From positions 372,001-436,000 of the forward strand of contig NZ_CP166866.1 in the NCBI RefSeq assembly GCF_047495555.1: a stretch of DNA of 64,000 bases. Direction: 5' to 3'. Positions 32,102-40,414 of the stretch are shown one piece after another. Position numbers and translations under genes: made by a program. Position 1 is the stretch's first letter. The number at the start of each line of letters is the position of its first letter. The notes beneath the pieces are model-generated. The model did no database searches. It was given only the letters and a program-made list of their open reading frames with translations, and had not been told where the DNA came from. This stretch comes from Methanobacterium_D sp040373355 (GTDB lineage Archaea > Methanobacteriota > Methanobacteria > Methanobacteriales > Methanobacteriaceae).

Positions 32102-32971
32102 ATGGATTATAAGCCTCGCCTGAGCATGACTATAGATGGAAATACATACAGCTATAAACTTTTTGATGCTCTAAAATTAATTTCTAATATGTACTCACAG
32201 CGTAGGGCAGCTAAGAAGATGGGTATATCACATGCAGTATTAAATCGACGTATAAAGGATGCTGAAGAAAAACTAGGATTTAAACTAACATATTCAACTG
32301 GGGCAGGATCCATTCTTACTGATGATGCCCTAAAAATCCTTAAAAAATATGATAAATATACTAAAAGGCTTAAACAAAGGAAGAAGATTATAATATGTGG
32401 CGGATATGCTTCTACAAGATTAATGGAGATTTTAGCTTTTGAATATGGTCTTGATGCTTCTATCTATAAAACTGGAGATAAAGAAGCATTATATCTTGCA
32501 AGTCTAGATATGGTAGATATTTTAACCCTTGATGACCCGGTTCATGCATTAATCAATGATTTAGATTTTACTCCCATAGCATATGATTATTTAGTACTCA
32601 TATCTTCTACAGAATCAAGTTTAAAAAGTATAGATAAACTTGAAGGTAAAAATTTCATTGAGATAGAGAATTCACCTCAAAGACTTGCCTGGAATACTCT
32701 TGATGATGCAGGAATTCCATATAAGTTAAAAAGCGGATTTAAATCTCCTTATGATGCACTCAAATTTGTTAGAAGCCACAATGATGTTTATACATTTATA
32801 AATCACAGCTTAGAGGAAGGTTCAGATATTATAAAGAATGAAACAATGCATGTTATAAGTTTTATATCCTGTAATCATGAAGACAATCGCATTGATGATT
32901 TTTTAAAATTTATATTGACTTTTAGAGGTCAAAGAGTCGTTGAAAAAAGTGGATTTGAAAAGGTTAGGTAA
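32102..32971 (+). CDS. ModE/TunR-type transcriptional regulator with oxyanion-binding-like domain
   Basis: A 289-residue protein. Residues 1-75 hold a LysR/ModE-type HTH (LFDALKLISNMYSQRRAAKKMGISHAVLNRRIKDAEEKLGFKL). Residues about 95-285 form a periplasmic-binding-like domain (IIICGGYASTRLMEILAFEYGLDASIYKTGDKEALYLASLDMVDILTLDD), related to the soluble binding-protein type rather than the TOBE domains of bacterial ModE. Such proteins are annotated as archaeal ModE-like molybdate/tungstate regulators. It closes the Mo/W island and is the best candidate for binding CATATCGA. The start is ATG after GATGTGATTAC; no motif copy lies in front of its own gene. Confidence 0.8.
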   Translation: MDYKPRLSMTIDGNTYSYKLFDALKLISNMYSQRRAAKKMGISHAVLNRRIKDAEEKLGFKLTYSTGAGSILTDDALKILKKYDKYTKRLKQRKKIIICGGYASTRLMEILAFEYGLDASIYKTGDKEALYLASLDMVDILTLDDPVHALINDLDFTPIAYDYLVLISSTESSLKSIDKLEGKNFIEIENSPQRLAWNTLDDAGIPYKLKSGFKSPYDALKFVRSHNDVYTFINHSLEEGSDIIKNETMHVISFISCNHEDNRIDDFLKFILTFRGQRVVEKSGFEKVR

Positions 32972-33043
32972 AAAATAGAAAGTAACCAAAATATTAAAAT
33001 CATATAAAAATATATCCAGAATAAATTTCAAATGGTGAGTTCC

Positions 33044-33994
33044 ATGGATATTTTGAAAAAGAAAATCAAACACTACAGCAAATACATTGTTGAGATCGAA
33101 GAAGAAGAATTACAGTCCAGTAATCTTAACAATATCGAGGACATAGTTATAATTAGTAAAAATGGATATGAAAAGGAATTACAAAAATTAAAGGAACTTA
33201 AAGCAAAATTAGAATCTAACCATTTAGAAATTAAACTAAAGGATCTTAAATTACAGGAAAGAGACCTCGAGCTTCAAAAGGCACTGACTGAAAGGGAAGA
33301 ACTTGAAGAAATCAATCGATCAAAAATAAATAACCTTGAAGATAATTATCAAACTCAATTAGAACAACTACAGCAACAGTTAGATAGTAATGAGGAAGAG
33401 CTTGTAAAACTGGAGAAAGAGAACATAAAAATCAAAAATGATCTCCAGTTAGAAAATAACTCCAAAATCCAAAGACTTAAAGAGGAAGAAAATCTTAGAA
33501 AACAGGTTGAAATGTATAAAGTCAGCACTGTAGGCCTTAAGAATCAAATCAATGGTAAAGAAGAAGAACTCGCAATATTTAAGAATACCTATGAAAATAT
33601 TTTAAAAGTCAAATCAGAGCAGGAAAAAGAGCTAGAAACTCTTAAAATTGAGCTTAGAAGACTTAAAAATATACAGACCGAACATAATAATCTTATAAAT
33701 AATTACAGGCATCTTCAAGAAGTTGCAAATAAAAAAGACGAAAATATAATTGAATTAGAAGCTCAAAAAAGGAAACTTGATCATTACCTCTTAATGTCCC
33801 TTGAGGCCATAAATACCTTAAAAAATATGGGATTATTCAATCGTTTACTTAACAGAGTTCCTGAAGGTATTGATGAATTACAGGAAGATATTAAAAAACT
33901 GCAGCCTCCTCGAGAAGTTGAAATTGAAATAGAACCTGAAATTGAACCTATAAGGATTAAGAAGCCCAGTGATATTTTAGGGGAAAAAGAATAA
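33044..33994 (+). CDS. Coiled-coil protein of unknown function
   Basis: About 316 residues, almost entirely charged alpha-helix (Glu/Lys/Leu/Gln-rich heptads from about 25 to 235), with a short less charged part (MSLEAINTLKNMGLFNRLLNRVPEGI) and an acidic Pro/Glu-rich tail (EVEIEIEPEIEPIRIKKP). No enzymatic motif. The start at 33044 follows GGTGAG, which lies inside the longer frame beginning at 33032. It is convergent with the glutamine-synthetase-like gene; the long coiled coil suggests a structural or SMC-like tether, but nothing else supports it. Confidence 0.75.
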   Translation: MDILKKKIKHYSKYIVEIEEEELQSSNLNNIEDIVIISKNGYEKELQKLKELKAKLESNHLEIKLKDLKLQERDLELQKALTEREELEEINRSKINNLEDNYQTQLEQLQQQLDSNEEELVKLEKENIKIKNDLQLENNSKIQRLKEEENLRKQVEMYKVSTVGLKNQINGKEEELAIFKNTYENILKVKSEQEKELETLKIELRRLKNIQTEHNNLINNYRHLQEVANKKDENIIELEAQKRKLDHYLLMSLEAINTLKNMGLFNRLLNRVPEGIDELQEDIKKLQPPREVEIEIEPEIEPIRIKKPSDILGEKE

Positions 33995-34009
33995 TTAATT
34001 CTTCTATTT

Positions 34010-35416
34010 TTAATATTTATCTAAAAGAAGTTCAACTTCTTCTTCAAGACTTAGTCCTTCCATTGCATTCATTTCAGCTTTTTTTACTGCTATATACGCT
34101 CTTGAAAGTTTATTTCCCATTGCACTTAATATAATATTATCCTTTTCAAGCTCACTGATTGCTTCTCCTAATTTTGAAGGTAATGGGATTATTCCATTTT
34201 CATTTAATTCCCTATCAGTTAAGGCACCCGGATTTAATTGAAGAGGTTTTTCAAGTTCCATTTTTTCTTTTATACCCTGAAGTCCAGCAGCAATGATTGC
34301 CCCAAAAGCAAGATATGGATTTGAAGATGCATCAAGTGTCTTAAATTCAAAGTGCTTCATTATTCCGTCTGTTTCTGAAATCCCGCGGACTGCAGCTTCC
34401 CTATTATCAACTCCCCAGCATTTAAAAGCACCACTCCAAAAATTAGGTTTGATTCTGCGGTAAGAATTAGGAATTGGGGTTGTTATTGCCATAAGTGCAG
34501 GTAGATGGTACAAAATTCCGGCCATAAAATGACATCCAATATCTGAAATGCCATATTCATTTCCCGAATCTCCTAAAATATTCTCCTTTCCTTTCCATAG
34601 ACTCAAATGTAAATGGCAGCCACTTCCTGCTTTTTCTTCAAATATTTTAGGCAAAAACGATGCAATTAATCCATTTTTTCCTGCAATTGCCTTAACCGTT
34701 TCTCTAAATGCAATCTGATTATCACAAGTCGCTAAAGCATCTGCATATTTAACAGTAATCTCATGCTGTCCAGGGCCAGCTTCAGGATAGTATTGCTGGA
34801 CTTCCATACCCTGTTTTTCAAGCGCTTCTATAATCTCATTGATAATAAAGAGATTTTTATCCATTGAGTATGTTGATGCAAATGGAGAAGTATCCAATGG
34901 TTCAAATATATCATCTACTACTTTTAAAAAATAGAATTCATTCTCAAAGGCACCTTTAATATTAATACCTATTTTTGAAGCTTCATCAATCATTTTATTT
35001 AAAAACCCTCGAGGGCAATAATTCCATGGAATTTCATTTTTCATCATATTTCCCATAACTCGCCCCTGTGTTTTAGAATAAGGAAGAACTCTAAAAGTAG
35101 ACATGTCACCAATTAACTGAACTTCCCCCACAGGATTAAGACCAGATTCAGGAATTACACCATCAAACATTACGGGTACTCCTTGTTGAGCTTCAGAAAT
35201 TCCCACATAAAAGTTGAAGTCTTCAAGAGAATCTATACGGACTGCTTTTGCTCTAATTATGTTTGCATTATCGCACCAAACCACTCTCACAAATTTAACA
35301 TCTTCAGAGATAACAAAACTGCCAGTATCTACAATCTCACTTGGTACATCAATTTCTTCTATTTCTGTTTTCACAAAATTCAATTCATCTTCAGATAGAT
35401 TCATCTCTTTATTCAT
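34010..35416 (-). CDS. Glutamine synthetase-like protein (gamma-glutamyl ligase paralogue)
   Basis: A 468-residue protein of the glutamine synthetase fold, with an N-terminal extension of about 35 acidic residues. Metal and ATP motifs are present (NEFYFL, PGQHEITV, GSGCHLHLSL, NSYRRIKPNFWSGAF), but the arginine motif VELRMPDPSCNPY of true GlnA reads FEFKTLDASSNPY, with lysine for arginine. This and the GAFENEFYF region place it with GlnT/PuuA-like gamma-glutamyl amide ligases rather than ammonia-assimilating GlnA. The substrate is unknown. It has no NrpR operator, unlike glnA in this window. Confidence 0.82.
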   Translation of the reverse strand: MNKEMNLSEDELNFVKTEIEEIDVPSEIVDTGSFVISEDVKFVRVVWCDNANIIRAKAVRIDSLEDFNFYVGISEAQQGVPVMFDGVIPESGLNPVGEVQLIGDMSTFRVLPYSKTQGRVMGNMMKNEIPWNYCPRGFLNKMIDEASKIGINIKGAFENEFYFLKVVDDIFEPLDTSPFASTYSMDKNLFIINEIIEALEKQGMEVQQYYPEAGPGQHEITVKYADALATCDNQIAFRETVKAIAGKNGLIASFLPKIFEEKAGSGCHLHLSLWKGKENILGDSGNEYGISDIGCHFMAGILYHLPALMAITTPIPNSYRRIKPNFWSGAFKCWGVDNREAAVRGISETDGIMKHFEFKTLDASSNPYLAFGAIIAAGLQGIKEKMELEKPLQLNPGALTDRELNENGIIPLPSKLGEAISELEKDNIILSAMGNKLSRAYIAVKKAEMNAMEGLSLEEEVELLLDKY

Positions 35417-35662
35417 TAAAATGCCCCTAATATAATTATTAAAAGCTATATAAAATAAATCGTTTCATATTTCAGTACTGCTACTACTTTTATTACTATA
35501 AATATAATTACTAAAAATTTGTTTCAAGATAACAGAACAAATTAAACCTTTTTAAAAGGGTTCCAAATATTTTAAATAGTTGTAAAATAAAATCCTAAGA
35601 GTCTGAAATAATTTTATTATTTCCAAATTATTATTACTATAAACTTTTTTAAAGGTGATGTT

Positions 35663-36580
35663 TTGACAAAAAAAACGGATTTACTGGCAATTGGACACAC
35701 TGCTTTCGATTCTATAGTTCTTGTTAAAGAATTTCCTAACCCCAACTCCTCTACACTGATAAAACAAATAAAAAACTTCGATGGAGGAGCCGCAGCAAAC
35801 GTTGCAATGGTAGGTGCCACTTTAGGCCTTAATACATCACTTGTATCTGCTGTAGGAAATGATTTTAAGGATACTGAGTATCATGCTAAACTTAAAAAAA
35901 TGGGGATAGATACCGATGATATGGTAATTATCGAAAATGAAAAATCCCCAATGGCATGGGTCTTTACAGACCCTAATGAAGATCAAATTAGTTATTTTTA
36001 CTGGGGTGCAGCAGCTTACTTTAAAGAATCTGAAGTTCCCGAAGAAGCCATTAAAAAGGCAAGTGCAGTCCATTTAGCTACTGGTGATCCTAATTTTAAT
36101 GAAAGGGCCGGAAAACTCGCTCTCAAACATAGGAAAATGGTATCCTTTGATCCAGGTCAAGATCTTCACATGTATTCTCCAGAAGAACTCAAAGAGGTTA
36201 TAAGCGTTTCTAACATACTCTTCGGAAATCATTACGAAATTGACTGGATATTAGAAATACTTGGTGTTGATATATGGGAATTAAAGGAAATTGGGCCTGA
36301 AATAGTAGTTAAGACCTACGGGAAAGAAGGAAGTATTGTATACACTGATGAAGAAATAAAAGTAGATGCAGTAGTACGTGAACCAGTAGATCCTACCGGT
36401 GCTGGAGATTCTTACCGTGCGGCATTCTTAAAATGCTATTTAGAAGGTAATCATGTAGATTATTGTGCTAAATTTGCTTCTTCAGTATCATCTTTTATTG
36501 TTGAAGCTGAAGGTTGTCAAACTAATATTCCAACTTATGAAATGGCTGTTGAGCGAATGAAAGAAAAATGGGATATTTAA
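35663..36580 (+). CDS. PfkB family carbohydrate/nucleoside kinase
   Basis: A 305-residue ribokinase-fold protein. FDGGAAANVAMVGATLG (about 37-53) is the first PfkB signature and DPTGAGDSYRAAFLKCYLEG (about 245-264) the second, with the catalytic aspartate in GAGD. TTG start follows GGTGATGTT. Substrate choice (sugar or nucleoside) cannot be read from the sequence. It stands apart from its neighbours. Confidence 0.86.
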   Translation: MTKKTDLLAIGHTAFDSIVLVKEFPNPNSSTLIKQIKNFDGGAAANVAMVGATLGLNTSLVSAVGNDFKDTEYHAKLKKMGIDTDDMVIIENEKSPMAWVFTDPNEDQISYFYWGAAAYFKESEVPEEAIKKASAVHLATGDPNFNERAGKLALKHRKMVSFDPGQDLHMYSPEELKEVISVSNILFGNHYEIDWILEILGVDIWELKEIGPEIVVKTYGKEGSIVYTDEEIKVDAVVREPVDPTGAGDSYRAAFLKCYLEGNHVDYCAKFASSVSSFIVEAEGCQTNIPTYEMAVERMKEKWDI

Positions 36581-36677
36581 ATTAATTTTCCTTTTTTATT
36601 TTGAACATACATTAATAATTTATAGCTAATTTTTAATTTGATAATGTTTCAGTTTTAATCCAAAACTTTTATTATTT

Positions 36678-36691
36678 TGAATATATATTCA
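36678..36691 (+). promoter_or_regulatory. Palindrome upstream of the NifX-like gene
   Basis: TGAATATATATTCA is a perfect 14-bp palindrome embedded in TTTTGAATATATATTCAT, an 18-nt string that recurs identically in front of the DUF134 gene (37237-37250). Confidence 0.75.
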
Positions 36692-36741
36692 TAATATAGG
36701 GATTAATATTAAATAATTACAAAATGTATAGGAGATTAAAA

Positions 36742-37104
36742 TTGAAAATAGCAGTCGCATCAGATGGTTATACTTTAGATTCCAATGCAAGCCCCATATT
36801 AGGTAAAAGTTCTGCATTTATAATCGTAGATTTAGAAAATAATGGAATTAAAAATATTTCAACTCTTGAAAATCCTGCAAAAAAAGAAACAGGATCAGGA
36901 AGCACTGCAGCAGATTTCATAGCTAATCAAGGAATTGAGATACTCATTTCAGGCAAATTTGGTAATGTTGCATTTCGAATATTAAAAAACGCAAATATCA
37001 AGATATACAAATTCACTTCTGGAACTATTGAAAACAATATTAAACAGTTAAATAAAAGTAAATTAGAAGAAATAACCTCAGTATCTGGTGGATTTCCCGA
37101 ATAA
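36742..37104 (+). CDS. NifX/NafY-like dinitrogenase cofactor family protein
   Basis: About 120 residues of the iron-molybdenum-cofactor-binding (NifX/NifB C-terminal) fold: KIAVASDGYTLDSNASPILGKSSAFIIVDLENN, GSGSTAADFIANQGIEILISGKFGNVAFRILKNANIKIY. Members bind metal clusters or are of unknown role in methanogens without nitrogenase. TTG at 36742 follows AGGAGAT; the earlier ATG at 36724 contains this site within its own frame and is unlikely. A DUF134 regulator gene follows and shares its promoter palindrome, a pairing suggesting a metal-sensing unit. Confidence 0.85.
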   Translation: MKIAVASDGYTLDSNASPILGKSSAFIIVDLENNGIKNISTLENPAKKETGSGSTAADFIANQGIEILISGKFGNVAFRILKNANIKIYKFTSGTIENNIKQLNKSKLEEITSVSGGFPE

Positions 37105-37221
37105 AATCTAAATAAAAACATTTATATTTTAGTTATATAATTTAGAACCCCTAAATTAACTATAAATAAAAATAATCCCATATAAGTGGTTTTATCAAGT
37201 ATATTTTAAGTTTCCCAAACA

Positions 37222-37250
37222 CTTATATTTTAGTTTTGAATATATATTCA
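37222..37250 (+). promoter_or_regulatory. DUF134 gene promoter with palindromic operator
   Basis: CTTATATTT (37222-37230) can serve as TATA box, and the palindrome TGAATATATATTCA follows at 37237-37250, ending 3 nt before the ATG at 37254. No Shine-Dalgarno is present, so the mRNA is probably leaderless and the operator sits between TATA box and transcription start. It is identical to the site at 36678. Confidence 0.7.
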
Positions 37251-37253
37251 TTT

Positions 37254-37847
37254 ATGCCAAGGCCTCGAATTTTTAGAAAAATATCAGGAAAACCTGAAAT
37301 ACGTTGCTTCAAACCAGAAACAGAAGGATTAGACTCTCTTGAACCTATTGAAATTACAATAGATGAATTTGAAGCAATAAGGCTTAGAGACTATCATGAT
37401 GTCCGGCAGAAAAAATCAGCAGAGATAATGAGAATTTCACAGCCTACTTTTCATCGAATATTAACTTCTGCTAGAAAAAAGATATCTAAAGCTTTAATTG
37501 AGGGAAATATGATAATTATTGTGGGGGGAGAGCCTATAACTGACAATAAGAAGTATAAATGTAATATTTGCGGGTTTGAGTGGAGTAACCCTAAAAAAGA
37601 ATATGATAAATGTCTTGACTGCGATTCAGAAAACATTGATATTATTACAGAAAATGAAGAGCTTTTAGAAGATGGAACTGATGAATTACTAGAGAGAAGA
37701 TCTTTTGGTGGCCAGGGTATGGGTGCAGGCCCTCCAATGGTTTGTAAATGTCCCAACTGTGGTTATGAATCTCCAAAAATACGAGCAGTTCCTTGTAAAA
37801 ATACTGTATGTCCTAAATGCGAAACACCTCTTTGTGGTGCAAATTAA
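37254..37847 (+). CDS. DUF134 predicted DNA-binding protein with zinc-ribbon extension
   Basis: About 197 residues. The N-terminus MPRPRIFRKISGKPEIRCFKPE and the HTH segment (EFEAIRLRDYHDVRQKKSAEIMRISQPTFHRIL) define DUF134 (COG1342). Past residue 100 it carries rubredoxin/zinc-ribbon-like motifs (CNICGFEW, CLDCDSENI, CKCPNCGYES, CPKCETPLC), which could sense metals or redox. ATG at 37254 is the family's normal start; the TTG at 37236 lies inside the palindrome. Autoregulation through that palindrome is likely but inferred. Confidence 0.85.
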   Translation: MPRPRIFRKISGKPEIRCFKPETEGLDSLEPIEITIDEFEAIRLRDYHDVRQKKSAEIMRISQPTFHRILTSARKKISKALIEGNMIIIVGGEPITDNKKYKCNICGFEWSNPKKEYDKCLDCDSENIDIITENEELLEDGTDELLERRSFGGQGMGAGPPMVCKCPNCGYESPKIRAVPCKNTVCPKCETPLCGAN

Positions 37848-37858
37848 ACGGTGATCTA

Positions 37859-39451
37859 ATGTCTTTTATAGAAATAAAAAACGTTTCAAAAAGATTCAAT
37901 GACGTTAATGTCTTAAAAAATGTGAACATGACTGTAAATGAGGGAATGGTTTTAGGTATCCTTGGAAAAAGCGGTTCTGGAAAATCTATTTTAATAAACA
38001 TGCTTCGAGGAATGAAGGAATATGAGCCAGATGAAGGTCAAATAATTTATAATATTGCTTTATGTCCTGAATGCTTAAAAGTAGAACCCCCATCACTAGC
38101 AGAAAAAATATGTAAATGCGGAGGCCATTTTGAGGCAAAAAATATAGATTTCTGGAATGCTGACAGAAAGGTTTTTGCAAGTCTAAGACGCAGGATATCT
38201 ATAATGCTACAGAGAACTTTTGCACTCTATGAAGATGATACTGTAATAGATAACGTTATAAAGGCTATTGAAGGGCATGAGGAAGAAGAAAGCACGTATA
38301 TGGCTATTGATCTTCTTGAAATGGCTCAAATGACCCACAGGATAACCCATATTGCAAGAGACTTAAGTGGTGGAGAAAAACAAAGGGTTGTACTTGCAAG
38401 ACAAATGGGTAAAGAACCTATGCTATTTCTTGCAGACGAACCAACAGGTACTTTAGATCCACAAACAGCAGAATTACTACACCAAACTTTACTTGAAGGC
38501 GTAAAAAACAAGGGAACTACAATGGTTATAACTTCTCACTGGCCTGAAGTTATGAGAAAGCTTTCTGATTATGTAATCTGGCTTGAGAAGGGAGAAATAA
38601 TTCATGAGGGAGATCCGGAAACAGTTGTTCAAAAATTCATGGATAGCGTTCCGCTTCCAGAAAAAAGGGAATTAAAATCAACTGGTAACCCCATAATCAA
38701 GATGGAAGACGTTAAAAAACATTATTATTCCATAGAAAGAGGAGTTGTAAAAGCAGTAGATGGGATAAATCTTGATGTAAATGAAGGTGAAATTTATGGT
38801 ATTGTTGGACTAAGTGGAGCTGGTAAAACAACTTTATCACGAATATTATATGGTTTAACAGAACCAAGTAAGGGAATTATTGATATGCGGCTTGGAGATG
38901 ACTGGATAGATATGACCAAAGCAGGACCATTATTTAGAGGGCGTGTTAAGCCTTATCTCGGCATTCTTCACCAGGAATACAGCCTCTATCCTCATAGAAA
39001 TGTACTCGGAAACCTTACCGAAGCAATAAGCCTTGAACTTCCGGCTGAATTTGCAAAAATGAAAGCACGGTATGTGCTTAAAGCTGTGGGATTTGATGAT
39101 AACTACGCTGAAAGCCTCCTAAAAAAGTATCCTGATGAATTAAGTGGTGGGGAAAGACATAGAGTTGCTTTAGCGCAGGTTTTAATTAAAGAGCCTAATG
39201 TTATAATTCTTGATGAACCTACTGGAACAATGGATCCAATAACAAGGGTACAGGTCACAGACTCGATACAAAAAGCACGAGAAGAACTTAATCAGACATT
39301 CTTAATAATATCTCACGATATGGACTTTGTGCTGGACGTATGTGATCGCGCATCACTCATGAGGGGCGGAAGAATCCTTAAAACAGGATTACCTGAAGAT
39401 ATCGTTGAAGATTTAACTCCGAAAGAAAAAATGAAGATGTTTAAAGAATAA
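37859..39451 (+). CDS. atwA: Methyl-coenzyme M reductase activation component A2 (AtwA)
   Basis: Two ABC ATPase modules in one 530-residue chain, the form of component A2, which with ATP activates the nickel cofactor of methyl-coenzyme M reductase. First Walker A GKSGSGKSI (about 36-44) and signature LSGGEKQR; second Walker A GLSGAGKTT and signature LSGGERHR, Walker B FLADEP and IILDEP. A Cys-rich insert (CPECLKVEPPSLAEKICKCGG) in the first module is characteristic. The ATG at 37859 follows GGTGATCTA and avoids overlap with the DUF134 gene, 11 bp upstream. Confidence 0.92.
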   Translation: MSFIEIKNVSKRFNDVNVLKNVNMTVNEGMVLGILGKSGSGKSILINMLRGMKEYEPDEGQIIYNIALCPECLKVEPPSLAEKICKCGGHFEAKNIDFWNADRKVFASLRRRISIMLQRTFALYEDDTVIDNVIKAIEGHEEEESTYMAIDLLEMAQMTHRITHIARDLSGGEKQRVVLARQMGKEPMLFLADEPTGTLDPQTAELLHQTLLEGVKNKGTTMVITSHWPEVMRKLSDYVIWLEKGEIIHEGDPETVVQKFMDSVPLPEKRELKSTGNPIIKMEDVKKHYYSIERGVVKAVDGINLDVNEGEIYGIVGLSGAGKTTLSRILYGLTEPSKGIIDMRLGDDWIDMTKAGPLFRGRVKPYLGILHQEYSLYPHRNVLGNLTEAISLELPAEFAKMKARYVLKAVGFDDNYAESLLKKYPDELSGGERHRVALAQVLIKEPNVIILDEPTGTMDPITRVQVTDSIQKAREELNQTFLIISHDMDFVLDVCDRASLMRGGRILKTGLPEDIVEDLTPKEKMKMFKE

Positions 39452-39487
39452 TTCCTTCAATTTATTGTTTTTAAGAGAGGTTATAGA

Positions 39488-39580
39488 TTGATAGAAACAT
39501 ACAAAATTGTTATTGCAGTTATAGCTGTTGGTTCGGTCTTTTATGCTTTAATTAAGGACCCACTAAAAAAAAGCAATTAG
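39488..39580 (+). CDS. 30-residue single-pass membrane peptide
   Basis: A TTG-initiated frame after AGAGAGG encodes MIETYKIVIAVIAVGSVFYA and a short basic end (LIKDPLKKSN). One transmembrane helix fills most of it. It fits exactly between atwA (36 bp upstream) and the next gene (9 bp downstream), in the same orientation, so it is probably cotranscribed. Very small, but spacing and composition support it. Confidence 0.5.
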   Translation: MIETYKIVIAVIAVGSVFYALIKDPLKKSN

Positions 39581-39589
39581 AGGTATTTT

Positions 39590-40051
39590 ATGGAAAAAAA
39601 TGGAGAGTTTAAAGGAATAAACGGAAATCTTTTAGCATTTAAAGAAGAAGTGGCTGATGCAGAAAAAGTAACATTTGCAGGAGTTCCAGGAGCATGTACT
39701 CCATTTGCAGAGCTTTTTGCCTATGTTATACGTGATAAGGAATCAGTTTTTATTCCATTAACTGATATTGACAGTGCCCGGAAGATTGAACTTACGCCTC
39801 AAGGAATGCAGTTATCTGAATCTGCTGATCCAAAAGCAGATGTTGTTGCACTTCTTGGAGGATTAACAATGCCTAAAGCTAGTATTGAAATTGATGACGT
39901 AAATGAGATGGTAGCCAAAATACTTAAAAAAGATGGTAAACTCATTGGATTATCATATATGAATATGTTCAAAGAAGCGGGCTGGATTGGTAAGGTAGAT
40001 TTTGATTGTATCATAGATGGTACACTAACAGGGACTATCACTAAAAAATAA
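39590..40051 (+). CDS. DUF2124-like protein downstream of atwA
   Basis: A 153-residue soluble alpha/beta protein with VTFAGVPGACTPFAELFAYVIRDKE, FIPLTDIDSARKIEL and VVALLGGLTMPKASIEIDDV. The pattern corresponds, from memory, to DUF2124, a methanogen-restricted family of unknown function. GAGGTATTTT precedes the ATG. The position after atwA hints at a link with methyl-coenzyme M reductase activation. It is the last backbone gene before the integrated element. Confidence 0.65.
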   Translation: MEKNGEFKGINGNLLAFKEEVADAEKVTFAGVPGACTPFAELFAYVIRDKESVFIPLTDIDSARKIELTPQGMQLSESADPKADVVALLGGLTMPKASIEIDDVNEMVAKILKKDGKLIGLSYMNMFKEAGWIGKVDFDCIIDGTLTGTITKK

Positions 40052-40346
40052 TGCTAAAGTGAAGATATTTTTATTTATAATTACTTTTTTTTACGTGGAT
40101 ATAATTAAATTAACATACATAACCTTTTTAATGAATTAAATGGCCTTAAAACAAAAATGAAATTATGAAAAAATCGAAGGTCAAAGATTAGATCAGAAAT
40201 TATATAAGCAATACAGCCAAACTTAGCAATGTTAAATAAGGTTTTTAATCTTTGTGTAAATGTTAAGATATATAATTAAACAAATCACACTAATTAAAAA
40301 TTAAAAACCCTTATATTGTTCATTGTAGAGACTTATTTTACAGAAC

Positions 40347-40364
40347 ATAACAATAGCTATAATT
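40347..40364 (+). repeat. Left attachment-site candidate (attL)
   Basis: ATAACAATAGCTATAATT, 18 bp identical to 58872-58889 in the same orientation. It lies 50 bp before the recombinase ATG. Contains the palindromic AATAGCTATA core, plausible for strand exchange. Confidence 0.7.
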
Positions 40365-40414
40365 GTTTAAGAAAAATCCACCTTTTTATGCTTATTTTGC
40401 CATATACAATAAAC

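Noticed and set aside
40052..40414. tRNA gene as integration target at the left end
   Set aside because: No cloverleaf or TTCGA arm is visible in this gap or near attR; the 18-bp repeat is not a tRNA end.
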